64,000 nt of DNA. It comes from Ferruginibacter sp. Lineage in GTDB: Bacteria; Bacteroidota; Bacteroidia; Chitinophagales; Chitinophagaceae. The notes beneath the pieces were generated by a model. It did not search any database. It was not told the origin of the DNA and saw nothing but the letters and a program-made list of their open reading frames with translations. The stretch lies in NCBI GenBank assembly GCA_028288705.1, contig JAQBNH010000019.1, forward strand, positions 248,001 to 312,000. Direction: 5' to 3'. Position 1 is the stretch's first letter. Every line of letters begins with the position of its first letter. A program made the position numbers and the translations under genes. This document shows, one piece after another, positions 1 to 8,494 of this stretch.

Positions 1-236
1 AAGGTTTTGGAACTACCAGGCAATGTAACAGGGAAGAGGATAGCAGCGTGTGGTTCCTCACCGGAAGCCTGGGTTTCTGTTGCCCAGCGAAAGCGGATAT
101 TAAACTGGTTCGAGGCTGTACTTAGTTGCACAGGAGGAAGGGAAGGATAAGATTGGCTTTGCGCGGCAGCAGGCAACATTGCCAGGTATATTAAAAAGAG
201 AATGCTGGCGGTAGACATTTGAAAGGTGCGTTTCAT
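1..236 (-). CDS. Secreted protein, N-terminal part only (cut by window edge)
   Basis: The ATG lies at 236-234 on the minus strand and the frame stays open to the window edge, giving about 78 residues. The first 25 or so residues form a signal peptide: Lys-Arg near the start, a hydrophobic stretch (SILFLIYLAMLP) and an Ala-rich cleavage region (AAAQS). The mature part seen is too short to assign to a family, but reads like the start of an extracellular or outer-membrane protein. A -7 box (TAGTTTTG) sits about 20 bases upstream of the ATG, which supports this start. Function not recognised. Confidence 0.6.
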   Translation of the reverse strand, partial: MKRTFQMSTASILFLIYLAMLPAAAQSQSYPSLPPVQLSTASNQFNIRFRWATETQASGEEPHAAILFPVTLPGSSKT

Positions 237-255
237 GAGTTGATTTTATGAAACA

Positions 256-263
256 CAAAACTA
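256..263 (-). promoter_or_regulatory. Candidate -7 box (TAGTTTTG) of the partial secreted-protein gene
   Basis: Exact match to the Bacteroidota -7 consensus TAnnTTTG, 19 bases before the ATG at 236. No convincing -33 TTTG was found, so this is a half-promoter match only. Confidence 0.45.
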
Positions 264-324
264 CTCCCGTTAACTTTTTATCCAGGCGGCATTCACCCGA
301 CAATTACCCGACAATGCAGTAGCA

Positions 325-936
325 TCAGGGGTTTGCAGCTATCTGCCGGGCGAGGCTTTTTGCCTTGAATAAATAAACCAGGATGACGGCTGCATTTAAT
401 ACATACATGAAAAAGAAGGGAAGCAGGTAACTGATCAGGAGCGTTTTTGCGTAATAACGCGCCCGGATCATATTGTAGATAAGGTTTGCCAGCATTAAAA
501 GATTGGTGCAGATGACCCAGATCAGCTGGCTGCGCACCACCTTTCTACCGAATGCAAGCGCAGCAGGATTGTTTAATTTTCTAACTAGAAATGCAGGGAT
601 AAGAAAATGAATAAAGGGTACCACCAGGTAACTGAAACAGGAGAGGCAGATCATCTGCAGGTCATGCCCGGGATCTGCAGGGGCGAGCATTTGCTCCTGC
701 TTTGAGGCCGGATCGGGTGGAACCTCATCGCTGTTGGATAGCGATTCGAAATCCATTTCCAATGCGATCGCAATGGCCTTAAGCGTGTATGCGCGGGGCA
801 TCGAATCGCCACTTTCCAGGCGTTGTATCGTGCGTACCGTAATATTCGTTTTATCTGCCAGTTCTTCCTGCGTCATGCCTTTTTTCCTGCGGGCAGTAAC
901 TATTTTTTGATCGAGCGTCATGGAGGGCTTTTTCAT
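325..936 (-). CDS. XRE-family transcriptional regulator with C-terminal membrane domain
   Basis: The protein is 203 aa from the ATG at 936 (a shorter start at 921 is possible; the upstream extension is unlikely). Residues about 10-62 are a helix-turn-helix of the XRE/HTH_3 type, with the motif MTQEELADKTNITVRTIQRLESG. After a short linker rich in Pro, Asp and Glu, residues 95-195 hold three or four hydrophobic segments resembling the DUF4870-type membrane domain. Such fusions are usual in Bacteroidota and are thought to be membrane-tethered regulators. The ligand and targets cannot be read from the sequence. It stands alone, with no partner gene next to it. A TATTTTTG box lies 7 bases before the ATG, so the leader would be almost absent. 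Confidence 0.8.
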   Translation of the reverse strand: MKKPSMTLDQKIVTARRKKGMTQEELADKTNITVRTIQRLESGDSMPRAYTLKAIAIALEMDFESLSNSDEVPPDPASKQEQMLAPADPGHDLQMICLSCFSYLVVPFIHFLIPAFLVRKLNNPAALAFGRKVVRSQLIWVICTNLLMLANLIYNMIRARYYAKTLLISYLLPFFFMYVLNAAVILVYLFKAKSLARQIAANP

Positions 937-942
937 CCGGCA

Positions 943-950
943 CAAAAATA
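943..950 (-). promoter_or_regulatory. Candidate -7 box (TATTTTTG) of the XRE regulator
   Basis: Exact TAnnTTTG match 6 bases upstream of the ATG at 936. If used, transcription would start at or next to the start codon. That fits either a near-leaderless mRNA starting at 936 or use of the ATG at 921. Confidence 0.4.
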
Positions 951-1301
951 AAGGGATAATGCTCAACGAGGTTTTATCTGGCGGGCTTATTTCCATTTAT
1001 CCCTAAATAGTTAAGGCAGCGCGATCGGTCACGCAGTAATTTTCCCTGATTGCTTACCTGTGTTGGCAGCTATCGTTCTTTACTCTGCTTTTGTTCTTGT
1101 TTGTACCTGTTCGCTGATTTCACGCACTTAATACGACTCAGTCCCCTAGCAGGTATATAGCAGGTAGGTACCAGAGCAGGACTTATTTGGGATATCAGTT
1201 AGCGGTAAAAGGCCATTTATCCTTTCAAAGTGAGGATGGCTGTCATTCCTGCCTCAATATAATCGGGGCATATTAATTGCGCGCTATACAAAAACAATTG
1301 T
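951..1301. other. Intergenic stretch without a recognisable gene
   Basis: About 350 bases between the divergent XRE regulator and the 108-aa gene. All frames are broken or low quality. A short direct repeat AGCAGGTA occurs twice near 1149-1168. No terminator hairpin or clear promoter for the plus-strand gene was seen. Confidence 0.5.
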
Positions 1302-1628
1302 ATGAAATTTAATAACTGGAAACTTACAGACAGCACGATCGAATGGGCGGGCGGCAAACCATCTGCATTCAGCATTCCCACCGCACAGTTGCTGGACACA
1401 GAAAAGGTTGCCGACAATGACGGGCCGTTGTATAAATGGATCCTATTGGCGACTGCGGAAGACTGGCTGGACGATGATGAATTGTACGACCTGAATTTTG
1501 CCTTCGTTTATGCTGCCGGTGCAGCCGGTCTTAAGATCGACTACCAGGTTTTTGATGCGACGCTGGATTACCAGTTTGAAATTTTGGATGATGGGGAAGA
1601 TGAAGACGATGACGACGATGATATTTAA
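1302..1628 (+). CDS. Conserved small protein with acidic C-terminal tail, function unknown
   Basis: A 108-aa soluble protein with no signal peptide or membrane segment. It is Trp-rich at the start (NNWKLTD, IEWAGG) and contains a block (ILLATAEDWLDDDELYDLNFAF) that looks like a folded domain. It ends in a tail of about 16 residues that are nearly all Asp and Glu. The family is not recognised. The orderly codon use and the next small gene in the same direction argue that it is real. The acidic tail suggests binding to a basic partner or metal, which is inference only. Confidence 0.6.
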   Translation: MKFNNWKLTDSTIEWAGGKPSAFSIPTAQLLDTEKVADNDGPLYKWILLATAEDWLDDDELYDLNFAFVYAAGAAGLKIDYQVFDATLDYQFEILDDGEDEDDDDDDI

Positions 1629-1764
1629 GCAGGGGATAGTGTAGCGGAAATAATTACAAAAGACAGGAAGCCGCCCGGCAATCAGGATCATTGCCCGGAA
1701 TAAACCGTGCTGCTACTTTTCTGAATTAAAATTCATAAATTGTCTTTATAAAAAATATTCAACT

Positions 1765-2172
1765 ATGATCAAATTTCAGGAATTACGCGTTGGCGATTAT
1801 CTGATCGCCGATAATGACGGGGATAAGCGAAGGGGAGAAGTAGTAAATTTAAATGGTGATGAAAAGCAGGTTTGTGTCGATAATGGCGCACAGGAATTTT
1901 GGTATGAAACAGACCAGTTGAGCCCCCTGCCGATTTCTGATGAAGAATTAACGCGATTGAAATTTCATAAACAAGTGAACGACGATGGCTCGGTGAAATA
2001 CATGAAAGGTGCCTTCCGTATGGTGATCCCGGCAGAAGGAAGTTTTTCTAAAATGGAGATCTGGTACCGCGATGAAGCCCGTCATATCATTAACCCGATC
2101 AGCCTGCACAACCTGCAGAATCATTTTTATGAGATGACGAAGGTGCACCTGAATGAAGAATCTTTCGATTAA
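1765..2172 (+). CDS. Conserved hypothetical protein, cytoplasmic
   Basis: A 135-aa protein without signal or membrane segments. The N-terminal 50 residues (ELRVGDYLIADNDGDKRRGEV, then VCVDNGAQEFWYETDQLSPLPIS) look like a small beta-barrel. The C-terminal half has the pattern IWYRDEARHI...ISLHNLQNHFYEMT, which I recall as a lineage-specific Bacteroidota family often next to small acidic proteins. No function is known to me. It shares orientation with the 108-aa gene upstream (136-base gap) and ends just before a two-way terminator shared with rpsA. Confidence 0.65.
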   Translation: MIKFQELRVGDYLIADNDGDKRRGEVVNLNGDEKQVCVDNGAQEFWYETDQLSPLPISDEELTRLKFHKQVNDDGSVKYMKGAFRMVIPAEGSFSKMEIWYRDEARHIINPISLHNLQNHFYEMTKVHLNEESFD

Positions 2173-2194
2173 TTTCTCTGACATATTTCCATAA

Positions 2195-2222
2195 AAAAAC
2201 TCCCGGCGAACCGGGAGTTTTT
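2195..2222. terminator. Bidirectional intrinsic terminator between the 135-aa gene and rpsA
   Basis: A 12-bp stem (AAAAACTCCCGG pairing with CCGGGAGTTTTT) closes a CGAA tetraloop. The A/T runs lie on both sides, so it can terminate both converging transcripts. Confidence 0.9.
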
Positions 2223-2241
2223 AGTATCAGGAAGAATGTAA

Positions 2242-4161
2242 TTATTCACCTTTTGCTTCTTCAGCGGCTGCGTCGCCGTCTAATTTAGCTTTCAAGCCAG
2301 CAAGAACACCAAGGTCACCAAGCGTGGTTTTTTCTACTTTGCTCTGAATATTCTTCACAGCTTTCTTTGTAGATTCCGCTTCAGCTCTTTTCTCTTTCAT
2401 CTGAACTTGTTTCTCTTCTTCTTTCTCTTGTTCCCAAAGCCTTGTATGACTTAAAACAATGCGTTTGTCGCTACGGTCGAATTCGATCACCATGAAGTTC
2501 GCGATCTCATCAGCTGTAATTGTTTTTCCGTCTTCTTTAGCTAAGTGACGTGCAGGAGCAAATCCTTCCAATCCGTAAGGCAGTTGAACTACCGCGCCTT
2601 TGTCATCCTTCTTGATCACTGTTCCTTCATGTTCAGAACCGATCGCGAATGTAGATTCCAGGCTGTTCCAAGGATCTTCTTCGATTTGTTTGTGTCCTAA
2701 CTGAAGTTTGCGGCCATCTTTATCGATGCTCAGGATCAACACTTCAATTTCGTTTCCAACCTTCGTGTATTCGTTCGGGTTGTTGAAACGTTTTAACCAG
2801 CTCAGGTCGCTGATATGGATCATACCACCAATACCTGTTGCCAGTTCAACAAACACACCGTAAGGAGTGATGTTCTTAACAGTACCCATGTGCTTGCTGC
2901 CTTCCGGGAAACGGTTTTCGATCGTGCTCCATGGATCTTCAGTCAATTGCTTGATAGAGAGACTCATTTTGCGCGTGTCTTTATCCAGGGTAACAACTTT
3001 AGCTTCGTATTCGTCGCCCAGTTTAAAGAATTCTTTAGCGTTGATTGGTGTGTTAGCCCATGTAATTTCACTTACGTGTACAAGACCTTCAACACCCGGC
3101 ATGATCTCAAGGAACGCACCGTAATCTTCGATATTCACTACTTTACCTTTTACAACTTCACCTTCTTTCAGGTTCTCTGCAAGAGTATCCCAAGGATGCG
3201 GTGTCAATTGTTTCAGGCCTAAGCTGATACGTTTTTTATCATCATCGAAATCAAGCACAACGACGTTGAGTTTCTGATCCATCTTCAATACTTCTGAAGG
3301 ATGGTTGATACGACCCCATGAAATATCCGTGATGTACAATAAACCGTCTAAGCCGCCAAGGTCGAGGAATGCACCAAAATCAGTGATGTTTTTGATTGTT
3401 CCTTCCAATACCTGGCCTTTCTCCAGTTTACCGATGATCTCTGCTCTCTGAGCTTCGATATCGCTTTCGATAAGTGCTTTATGAGATACAACGGCATTTT
3501 TGATGGCTTCGTTGATCTTAACCACTTTAAATTCCATTGTTTTACCAACGAACTGATCGTAATCAGTAACTGGTTTAACGTCGATCTGTGATCCTGGTAA
3601 GAAAGTTTCCATACCGAATACGTCAACGATCAAACCACCTTTGGTTTTGCTGGTAACCAAACCGGTAACAATCTCACCAGTTTTGTTTACTTCAACGATT
3701 CTTTCCCATGCGCGGGTAATACGGGCAGATTTGCGGCTCAGGTTCAGGTTACCTTCCCTGTCTTCTTTTTCTACCACCATTACTTCGATCACGTCACCAA
3801 CTTTAACGCCACCTGGAATATCCCTGAATTCATTCAGAGAGATCAATCCATCGCTTTTAAAGCCAATGTTTACAACCACATCCGTTTTGGTTAATGATTC
3901 AACAGTTGCCTGGATCATTTCGCCATCATTGATCTGTTTGAAAGTGTTATCATAAACGCTGTCGTATTTTGCTTTTTCGTCTGCGGAATAAGCGGATACA
4001 TTACGTTTGTCCCTGCTCCAGTCAAAATCGTCGTGAGCAGTTTCGGCTACCGGTGCGGTCTCCTGAACAGGTTCGTTTGTTGTCGCAGTAGCTTCAGCTG
4101 TCTCGGCAGCTTTTGGCTCCTGATCCTCTGCGTTTAGTTGTTTGTTAATATTAAATGACAT
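2242..4161 (-). CDS. rpsA: 30S ribosomal protein S1
   Basis: 639 aa from the ATG at 4161 (MSFNINKQ...). S1 binds mRNA on the small ribosomal subunit and helps load messages, which matters more in Bacteroidota because they rarely use Shine-Dalgarno pairing. After an acidic Ala/Glu-rich N-terminal stretch of about 60 residues there are repeated S1 (OB-fold) domains. Each carries a variant of G-x-V-x-x-I-x-x-(Y/F)-G-(A/V)-F (for example ITDFGAFLDLGGLDGLLYITDISW and ITPYGVFVELATGIGGMIHISDLSW). The C-terminus is Lys/Glu-rich. A further upstream in-frame start would place coding sequence across the leader hairpin and -7 box, so it was rejected. The gene is monocistronic between two terminators. Confidence 0.97.
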   Translation of the reverse strand: MSFNINKQLNAEDQEPKAAETAEATATTNEPVQETAPVAETAHDDFDWSRDKRNVSAYSADEKAKYDSVYDNTFKQINDGEMIQATVESLTKTDVVVNIGFKSDGLISLNEFRDIPGGVKVGDVIEVMVVEKEDREGNLNLSRKSARITRAWERIVEVNKTGEIVTGLVTSKTKGGLIVDVFGMETFLPGSQIDVKPVTDYDQFVGKTMEFKVVKINEAIKNAVVSHKALIESDIEAQRAEIIGKLEKGQVLEGTIKNITDFGAFLDLGGLDGLLYITDISWGRINHPSEVLKMDQKLNVVVLDFDDDKKRISLGLKQLTPHPWDTLAENLKEGEVVKGKVVNIEDYGAFLEIMPGVEGLVHVSEITWANTPINAKEFFKLGDEYEAKVVTLDKDTRKMSLSIKQLTEDPWSTIENRFPEGSKHMGTVKNITPYGVFVELATGIGGMIHISDLSWLKRFNNPNEYTKVGNEIEVLILSIDKDGRKLQLGHKQIEEDPWNSLESTFAIGSEHEGTVIKKDDKGAVVQLPYGLEGFAPARHLAKEDGKTITADEIANFMVIEFDRSDKRIVLSHTRLWEQEKEEEKQVQMKEKRAEAESTKKAVKNIQSKVEKTTLGDLGVLAGLKAKLDGDAAAEEAKGE

Positions 4162-4168
4162 AAAATTG

Positions 4169-4191
4169 CCCCGTGGTTTTTTTGAACGGGG
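4169..4191 (-). promoter_or_regulatory. Leader hairpin just before the rpsA start
   Basis: On the transcript, CCCCGU and ACGGGG pair around an A-rich 11-base loop and end 7 bases before the AUG. S1 is known in other bacteria to repress its own translation through structured leader RNA, so this is a candidate autoregulatory site. That role is inference. Confidence 0.45.
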
Positions 4192-4194
4192 TGG

Positions 4195-4202
4195 CAAAAC
4201 TA
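4195..4202 (-). promoter_or_regulatory. Candidate -7 box (TAGTTTTG) of rpsA
   Basis: Exact TAnnTTTG match 33 bases upstream of the rpsA ATG. A TTTG lies 23 bases further upstream, slightly more than the usual 19-21 spacing for the -33 element. Confidence 0.5.
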
Positions 4203-4398
4203 ACGCTTTTTCCCGAATTTTCCAGCAAATAACGCCTCTTCCAGTCGGTTAAAGGTCATTTTTTCTATGGTCCGGCCACCTAATCAGCTTATTCCGCATT
4301 AGTAAATATGTTGTCCCAATTTTTTTATGTTCCGGAAAAAATGGGACAAGTACTGTCCCGTGGGAAATGATCTCCGGCGCCGGAAGCTATAGCAATAA

Positions 4399-4427
4399 AA
4401 AAAGGGCCATCAAAGATGGCCCTTTTT
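4399..4427 (-). terminator. Intrinsic terminator of the T9SS-exported protein gene
   Basis: A 13-bp perfect stem (AAAAAGGGCCATC pairing with GATGGCCCTTTTT) has a 3-base loop. On the minus strand it ends in a T run, 17 bases after the stop of the 1134-aa gene. The plus-strand side also carries T residues, so it may work in both directions. Confidence 0.85.
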
Positions 4428-4444
4428 ACTATTTAGAAAGATGA

Positions 4445-7400
4445 TTAATAAATCAATACTCTTCCTGTTTTGATACGGTTGCCCTGAACATCAGCCAATT
4501 CAACCATGTAAATGCCTTTGCCATGATTTTTCATGTCAACATCCATTTTAGAATAAGGACCAGCAATCGTGTATGTTCTAGAGAACACTCTTGCACCTTT
4601 TCCATCATAGATAGTCAATTTACGTGGTAATGGATTGTTGCCATTAGCACTGAAGTATCTAACCTGGAACTGACCAGAGTTTGGACTAGGATAGATGAAC
4701 AGGATTTCGTTGTTTACTGAGTCAGAGATGTTGATTGAAGCAGACTGGCTGTTACAACCGTTTACATCATTTACTCTAACAAAATAAGCACCGAGGTTAT
4801 CAACGTCAACTTTAAGTGTGTTGTTCGTTGCGCCTGTAACCAGAACACCGTTCCTGTACCACTGATAAGTAGCAGCTGCATTTGGAGAAACTGCGGCAGT
4901 CAGTGTGGTAGTTAAACCTGGGAAGATTTTAGTGTAAGGAGCCGCACTTACAACGATAACCGGGTTAGGGTTAACTGTAAGGATACCTACGTTAGTAACA
5001 ACGTTAGATCCACAAGAAGTAACGTACAAAGAATCTTTGTAACGGTAACCGTTCATGGTGATATCAGCACCTGTGATGTTTAATGTACTTGTTGTTGCAC
5101 CGCTGTACACACCACCATCAGTGATGTTGGTGAAAGTTGTACCACCGTTGGTGCTAACTTTCCACTGATGCAGGATGGTATTTCCGCTTGTTGGAGCAGA
5201 AGCAGTAAATGAAGTGCTGCCACCGGCACAAACTGCTTTGTTAGAAGTAGTAGAAGTTCCAACGATCGGGTTGTTCACTGTAACAGGAACAGTTAATGCT
5301 GCAGTTGTGCAAAGGCCATTGTTTACAACAACTGAGTAGTTAGTTGAAACGTTTGGTTTAGCATAAACTGTATTCACTGCAGTACCTGCGTAAGGTACCG
5401 TTGCAGCTGCATCAAGGTACAATGAATTCGGAGCTGGAGAAGTCCAGACACCAGTAGCCAGGCCACCGCTGTAGGTTACTTCAATAGACCAGTTGTTGAA
5501 TTTATTTGTTGTAGTGAAATCATCATAGTAATCATACATAGCCAGTGTCCAGTTACCGTTCAGGGTAGTGGTTGTAGCAGGAGTGTATAAACCGTTGAAT
5601 GTTGTCACTGTAGGAAGGAATCCGTTCGGACCAGTAGGAACTGCCGGATCACCCGTTGCCGGAGTGAAAGCATCAGGCCTGTAGCTTGCAGAGTACGGAT
5701 TTGTACCACTTACCAATGTTGGTAAACCAGCTTCATTACTGATTGTTGTATTTAAGAAGCCTGTAGAACCCGCTGCACCACCAGTACCGGTTAATGCGTA
5801 TGCTAAGTTAAGCACTGCACCATTTGGACCTTTTAATACAACGATCATATCACCAACCCAGCTATGCGTAACATTCATTTTGATACGGATGCTGTTGATA
5901 GTAACACCTGCAGGAATACCTGCCAAAGCCAATGTGTTGTTCACACCTGTTGTGCTTGCATCATCCGGAATAGTCAGGTTTAATGCAGCTGCAGATGCAA
6001 CTGTAACAACCGTAGCAGGAGTGGTATTCGTGATGCTTAATTTCTGGATAGCACCATTACAGATAGACGCACTTGCAGGAGAAACAGTCGCCACCAAAGG
6101 ATTCACTGTTAATGTAGCCGCGTTGCTGAAATCTGTACCTGAACAACCGCCTGTGTAGATCACACGGTATTGATAACCGTTGATCGCATTTGTTGGGTTA
6201 GTTACTGTGAGTGTATTAGTAGTAGCACCGGAGTAAACGCCACCGTTAGTCAGGTTCTGCCAAGGTGCAGTTGCACTTGTTCTAACCTGCCATTGGTAAG
6301 TGATACCTGTACCAGTTGCACCTAAAGTAAATGTTGCAACACCACCACAAGAGATAGTAGCTGAAGCAGGCTGAGCAGTTACAGTTACAGGCACACATGG
6401 TGTGATCGTAACGTTGTAATCTTCTGTTTCACCATAAGTGTAAGCAGAACAAGCATCAGCACCAGTTAACGCTGTTGCAAACCTAACACGAACACGCATT
6501 CTTGTTGTACCTGCTAATGCAGTAACAGGAATAGTAACGTTGCTTGTGATAGTTGCACCATTTGCGCTACCTAATAAAGTGAATTCAGTTGCATCGAATG
6601 TACCGTTCTGGTTGTAATCGATCCAAACACCAACATATTCTGTACCGCCCGGGCCTACAGTTACTTTCATCTGGTTAGTTGAACCAGCTGCGACAGTAGT
6701 TGCAGGAACAGTTGCAGTGTAGTTTTGATAACCGGCAGCTGAACAAGTTGAGCTGTTATTGATGGTTCCAAAAGTTACGTTAGTGATCTGATCATCCAGC
6801 GTACAAGTTGTTGCCGGAGGAATACAGTAACAACCACTTGCAGGAGTTAAGCTAACAGCTACAGGAGTAGAAGTACCGTTGTTACCACCACAAGTTACCA
6901 CAGCCTGGAAGTAGGTTGTTGCAGTAATTGTTGTAGTATAAGTTGAGTTTGTAGCACCCGTGATGTTCGTGTACGGACCACCAACTGCAGATGCAGATTG
7001 CCATTGGTAAGTAACACCAGATCCCGGAGTTGCATTGGTTACCCCTAAAGTTACAGCAGTACCAGAGCAGGCAGAAGCCGCTGAAGTTGTTGTAGCGCCA
7101 GGAGTTGGCGTACCAGAACAAGCACCAGTTGTGTAATCAATACGGAAAGGCATATCCTGTGCGTTTGCACCATCAAGAGCAGGAGCCCATGTAGATGTAG
7201 CAACAGTAAAGCTTTGCGCATTGTTACCTGGTTGTGTAACCTGTCCAACAACAGTGCTGTTTGGAAGGAAGTGACCTGCACCGCCAATAACATCTGTTGC
7301 GTATTCGATCCAGTACGTACCCGGAGCAAGTGTTGTAGATACGGCCGCTTCGATCGTCCATATTTTCCTTGTTTGGTCTGGCGTATTGTTGAAAATACGA

Positions 7401-7849
7401 TACATGTTAGAGAATGCAGACGTGATGAAACGGTTAGTTGTCATATCACCAAAAACAACAGGACCTGTTACAGTTCCGCTGTGGATGATAACCCTAACAG
7501 TGTTGAACGGAGAAGTTGTTCCCGCGTACCCTGTCTGATAACCATAAAAAGTAATCTTTGATAAAGTCCATGACGGACCTGCAGGAACAACAAAATTGTC
7601 TCCCAAACGGAAGGCATTCTGTGTAATGCTGGCGTTGAAACCTGCATTGGTGTTTCCTAACTGAACCTCGCTCCAGGTTGTACCTGCCGGAGCCGCAGTT
7701 CCACCTGATGTAGTGGCACCCGTACTCAAATTTCCATTTACATAGGTTTGTGCACTTAGTTTTCCAAACAAGGAAAACAGCAATGCCAAAACCATGAGGG
7801 ACTGCTTGAGAAGCATACCCATTTTTTTGTAGGTAGTTTTGTAATGCAT
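4445..7849 (-). CDS. T9SS-exported multidomain cell-surface protein (Ig-like, GEVED, P-domain)
   Basis: 1134 aa. Residues 1-33 are a Sec signal peptide ending in KLSAQ. There follow an N-terminal beta domain, several Ig-like/PKD-like repeats (the recurring pattern is VTYQWQ...NGGVYSGATTSTLTV), a GEVED domain at about 400-480 (VWIDYNQNGTFDATEF, ending in GETEDYNVTI) and a proprotein-convertase P-like domain at about 628-790 (HSWVGDMIVVLKGPNG). A type A T9SS sorting tail fills the last 80 residues (IYPSPNSGQFQV ... KGIYMVELADVQG). By family knowledge it crosses the inner membrane by Sec and the outer membrane by T9SS, then is attached or released. No catalytic domain is visible, so an adhesin or matrix role is the best guess. 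It is monocistronic with its own terminator. Confidence 0.88.
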   Translation of the reverse strand: MHYKTTYKKMGMLLKQSLMVLALLFSLFGKLSAQTYVNGNLSTGATTSGGTAAPAGTTWSEVQLGNTNAGFNASITQNAFRLGDNFVVPAGPSWTLSKITFYGYQTGYAGTTSPFNTVRVIIHSGTVTGPVVFGDMTTNRFITSAFSNMYRIFNNTPDQTRKIWTIEAAVSTTLAPGTYWIEYATDVIGGAGHFLPNSTVVGQVTQPGNNAQSFTVATSTWAPALDGANAQDMPFRIDYTTGACSGTPTPGATTTSAASACSGTAVTLGVTNATPGSGVTYQWQSASAVGGPYTNITGATNSTYTTTITATTYFQAVVTCGGNNGTSTPVAVSLTPASGCYCIPPATTCTLDDQITNVTFGTINNSSTCSAAGYQNYTATVPATTVAAGSTNQMKVTVGPGGTEYVGVWIDYNQNGTFDATEFTLLGSANGATITSNVTIPVTALAGTTRMRVRVRFATALTGADACSAYTYGETEDYNVTITPCVPVTVTAQPASATISCGGVATFTLGATGTGITYQWQVRTSATAPWQNLTNGGVYSGATTNTLTVTNPTNAINGYQYRVIYTGGCSGTDFSNAATLTVNPLVATVSPASASICNGAIQKLSITNTTPATVVTVASAAALNLTIPDDASTTGVNNTLALAGIPAGVTINSIRIKMNVTHSWVGDMIVVLKGPNGAVLNLAYALTGTGGAAGSTGFLNTTISNEAGLPTLVSGTNPYSASYRPDAFTPATGDPAVPTGPNGFLPTVTTFNGLYTPATTTTLNGNWTLAMYDYYDDFTTTNKFNNWSIEVTYSGGLATGVWTSPAPNSLYLDAAATVPYAGTAVNTVYAKPNVSTNYSVVVNNGLCTTAALTVPVTVNNPIVGTSTTSNKAVCAGGSTSFTASAPTSGNTILHQWKVSTNGGTTFTNITDGGVYSGATTSTLNITGADITMNGYRYKDSLYVTSCGSNVVTNVGILTVNPNPVIVVSAAPYTKIFPGLTTTLTAAVSPNAAATYQWYRNGVLVTGATNNTLKVDVDNLGAYFVRVNDVNGCNSQSASINISDSVNNEILFIYPSPNSGQFQVRYFSANGNNPLPRKLTIYDGKGARVFSRTYTIAGPYSKMDVDMKNHGKGIYMVELADVQGNRIKTGRVLIY

Positions 7850-8072
7850 AATGATTTTTTATTTGTTATAAATGATCAATACGCCCATTAAAATGATAAT
7901 GAACATATCGGTTGTAAATTAAGGCTTTTATTTATTTGAATGGCATGTTTTTTAACAAAACCTTTAATTATTTTAAAAAGGCTTTATAACGTGGGTAACA
8001 GCGGAAGAAACAGACGGTTATCCTATTAGAATTGATTCTAATCTGTAGGCCGTGCGGGTGACGTATGGGCAT

Positions 8073-8097
8073 AAAAAAACCGGCAGTAGCCGGCTTA
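8073..8097 (-). terminator. Intrinsic terminator of the small Lys/Ala-rich gene
   Basis: A short GC stem (CCGGC pairing with GCCGG, loop AGTA) is followed on the minus strand by a run of seven T. It lies 20 bases after the stop of the gene starting at 8318. Confidence 0.7.
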
Positions 8098-8117
8098 TTT
8101 ATCAGGTAAAAACCAGA

Positions 8118-8318
8118 TTAGTCTTTTTTATCAGTTCTTGCAGCAGCTTTAGCTTTTGCAGCAGCTTCCTGTGCTTTCTTAGCTTCAACAGTTTTAGCAG
8201 CTGATTTTTTATTCTTTGGAATAGACACTTGCTTAGCCTGGGCAGCTTTTGGCTCCTGGGCCAGCATAACTCCGCTAACACCTAACATAACAACAGCAGT
8301 AAGTAATAATTTTTTCAT
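8118..8318 (-). CDS. Small secreted Lys/Ala-rich protein
   Basis: 66 aa from the ATG at 8318 (MKKLLLTAV...). Residues 1-21 form a clear signal peptide (VVMLGVSGVMLAQ). The mature part of about 45 residues is almost wholly Lys, Ala, Glu and Gln (QAKQVSIPKNKKSAAKT, then AKAKAAARTDKKD), strongly basic and probably helical or disordered. Such proteins are common in Bacteroidota genomes and are usually left unannotated. A role in binding DNA, polyanions or peptidoglycan in the periplasm is speculation. The gene has its own terminator and is not in an operon. Confidence 0.65.
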   Translation of the reverse strand: MKKLLLTAVVMLGVSGVMLAQEPKAAQAKQVSIPKNKKSAAKTVEAKKAQEAAAKAKAAARTDKKD

Positions 8319-8494
8319 GTTTTTTATTTTGTGATGATAAATCAAATCGTTTTCAAATATACATTTTCTTGCGAAAAGCAAAAAAATAAATAGCCGGCGG
8401 CGAAAGTTGCGTTTACCAACGTTTAAAATTAAATGCCGTTTAGGTCAACATCAAGATGCATATTCTATAAATTGCATCTCCTAATAATGGTTGC

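Noticed and set aside
1129..1140. TAATACGACTCA, the first 12 bases of a T7 promoter
   Set aside because: The following bases are GTCCCC and not CTATAGGG, there is no phage gene nearby, and one chance match in 64 kb is believable. Vector contamination is not supported by the flanking sequence.
4162..4197. N-terminal extension of S1 to an upstream start
   Set aside because: The added 12 residues come from the leader hairpin and approach the -7 box; the next ATG gives the usual MSFN-type start.
5880..6158. Plus-strand frames inside the T9SS-exported protein gene
   Set aside because: They are shadows of the repetitive Thr/Ala/Val codons on the coding strand; the minus-strand protein has a signal peptide and known domains.
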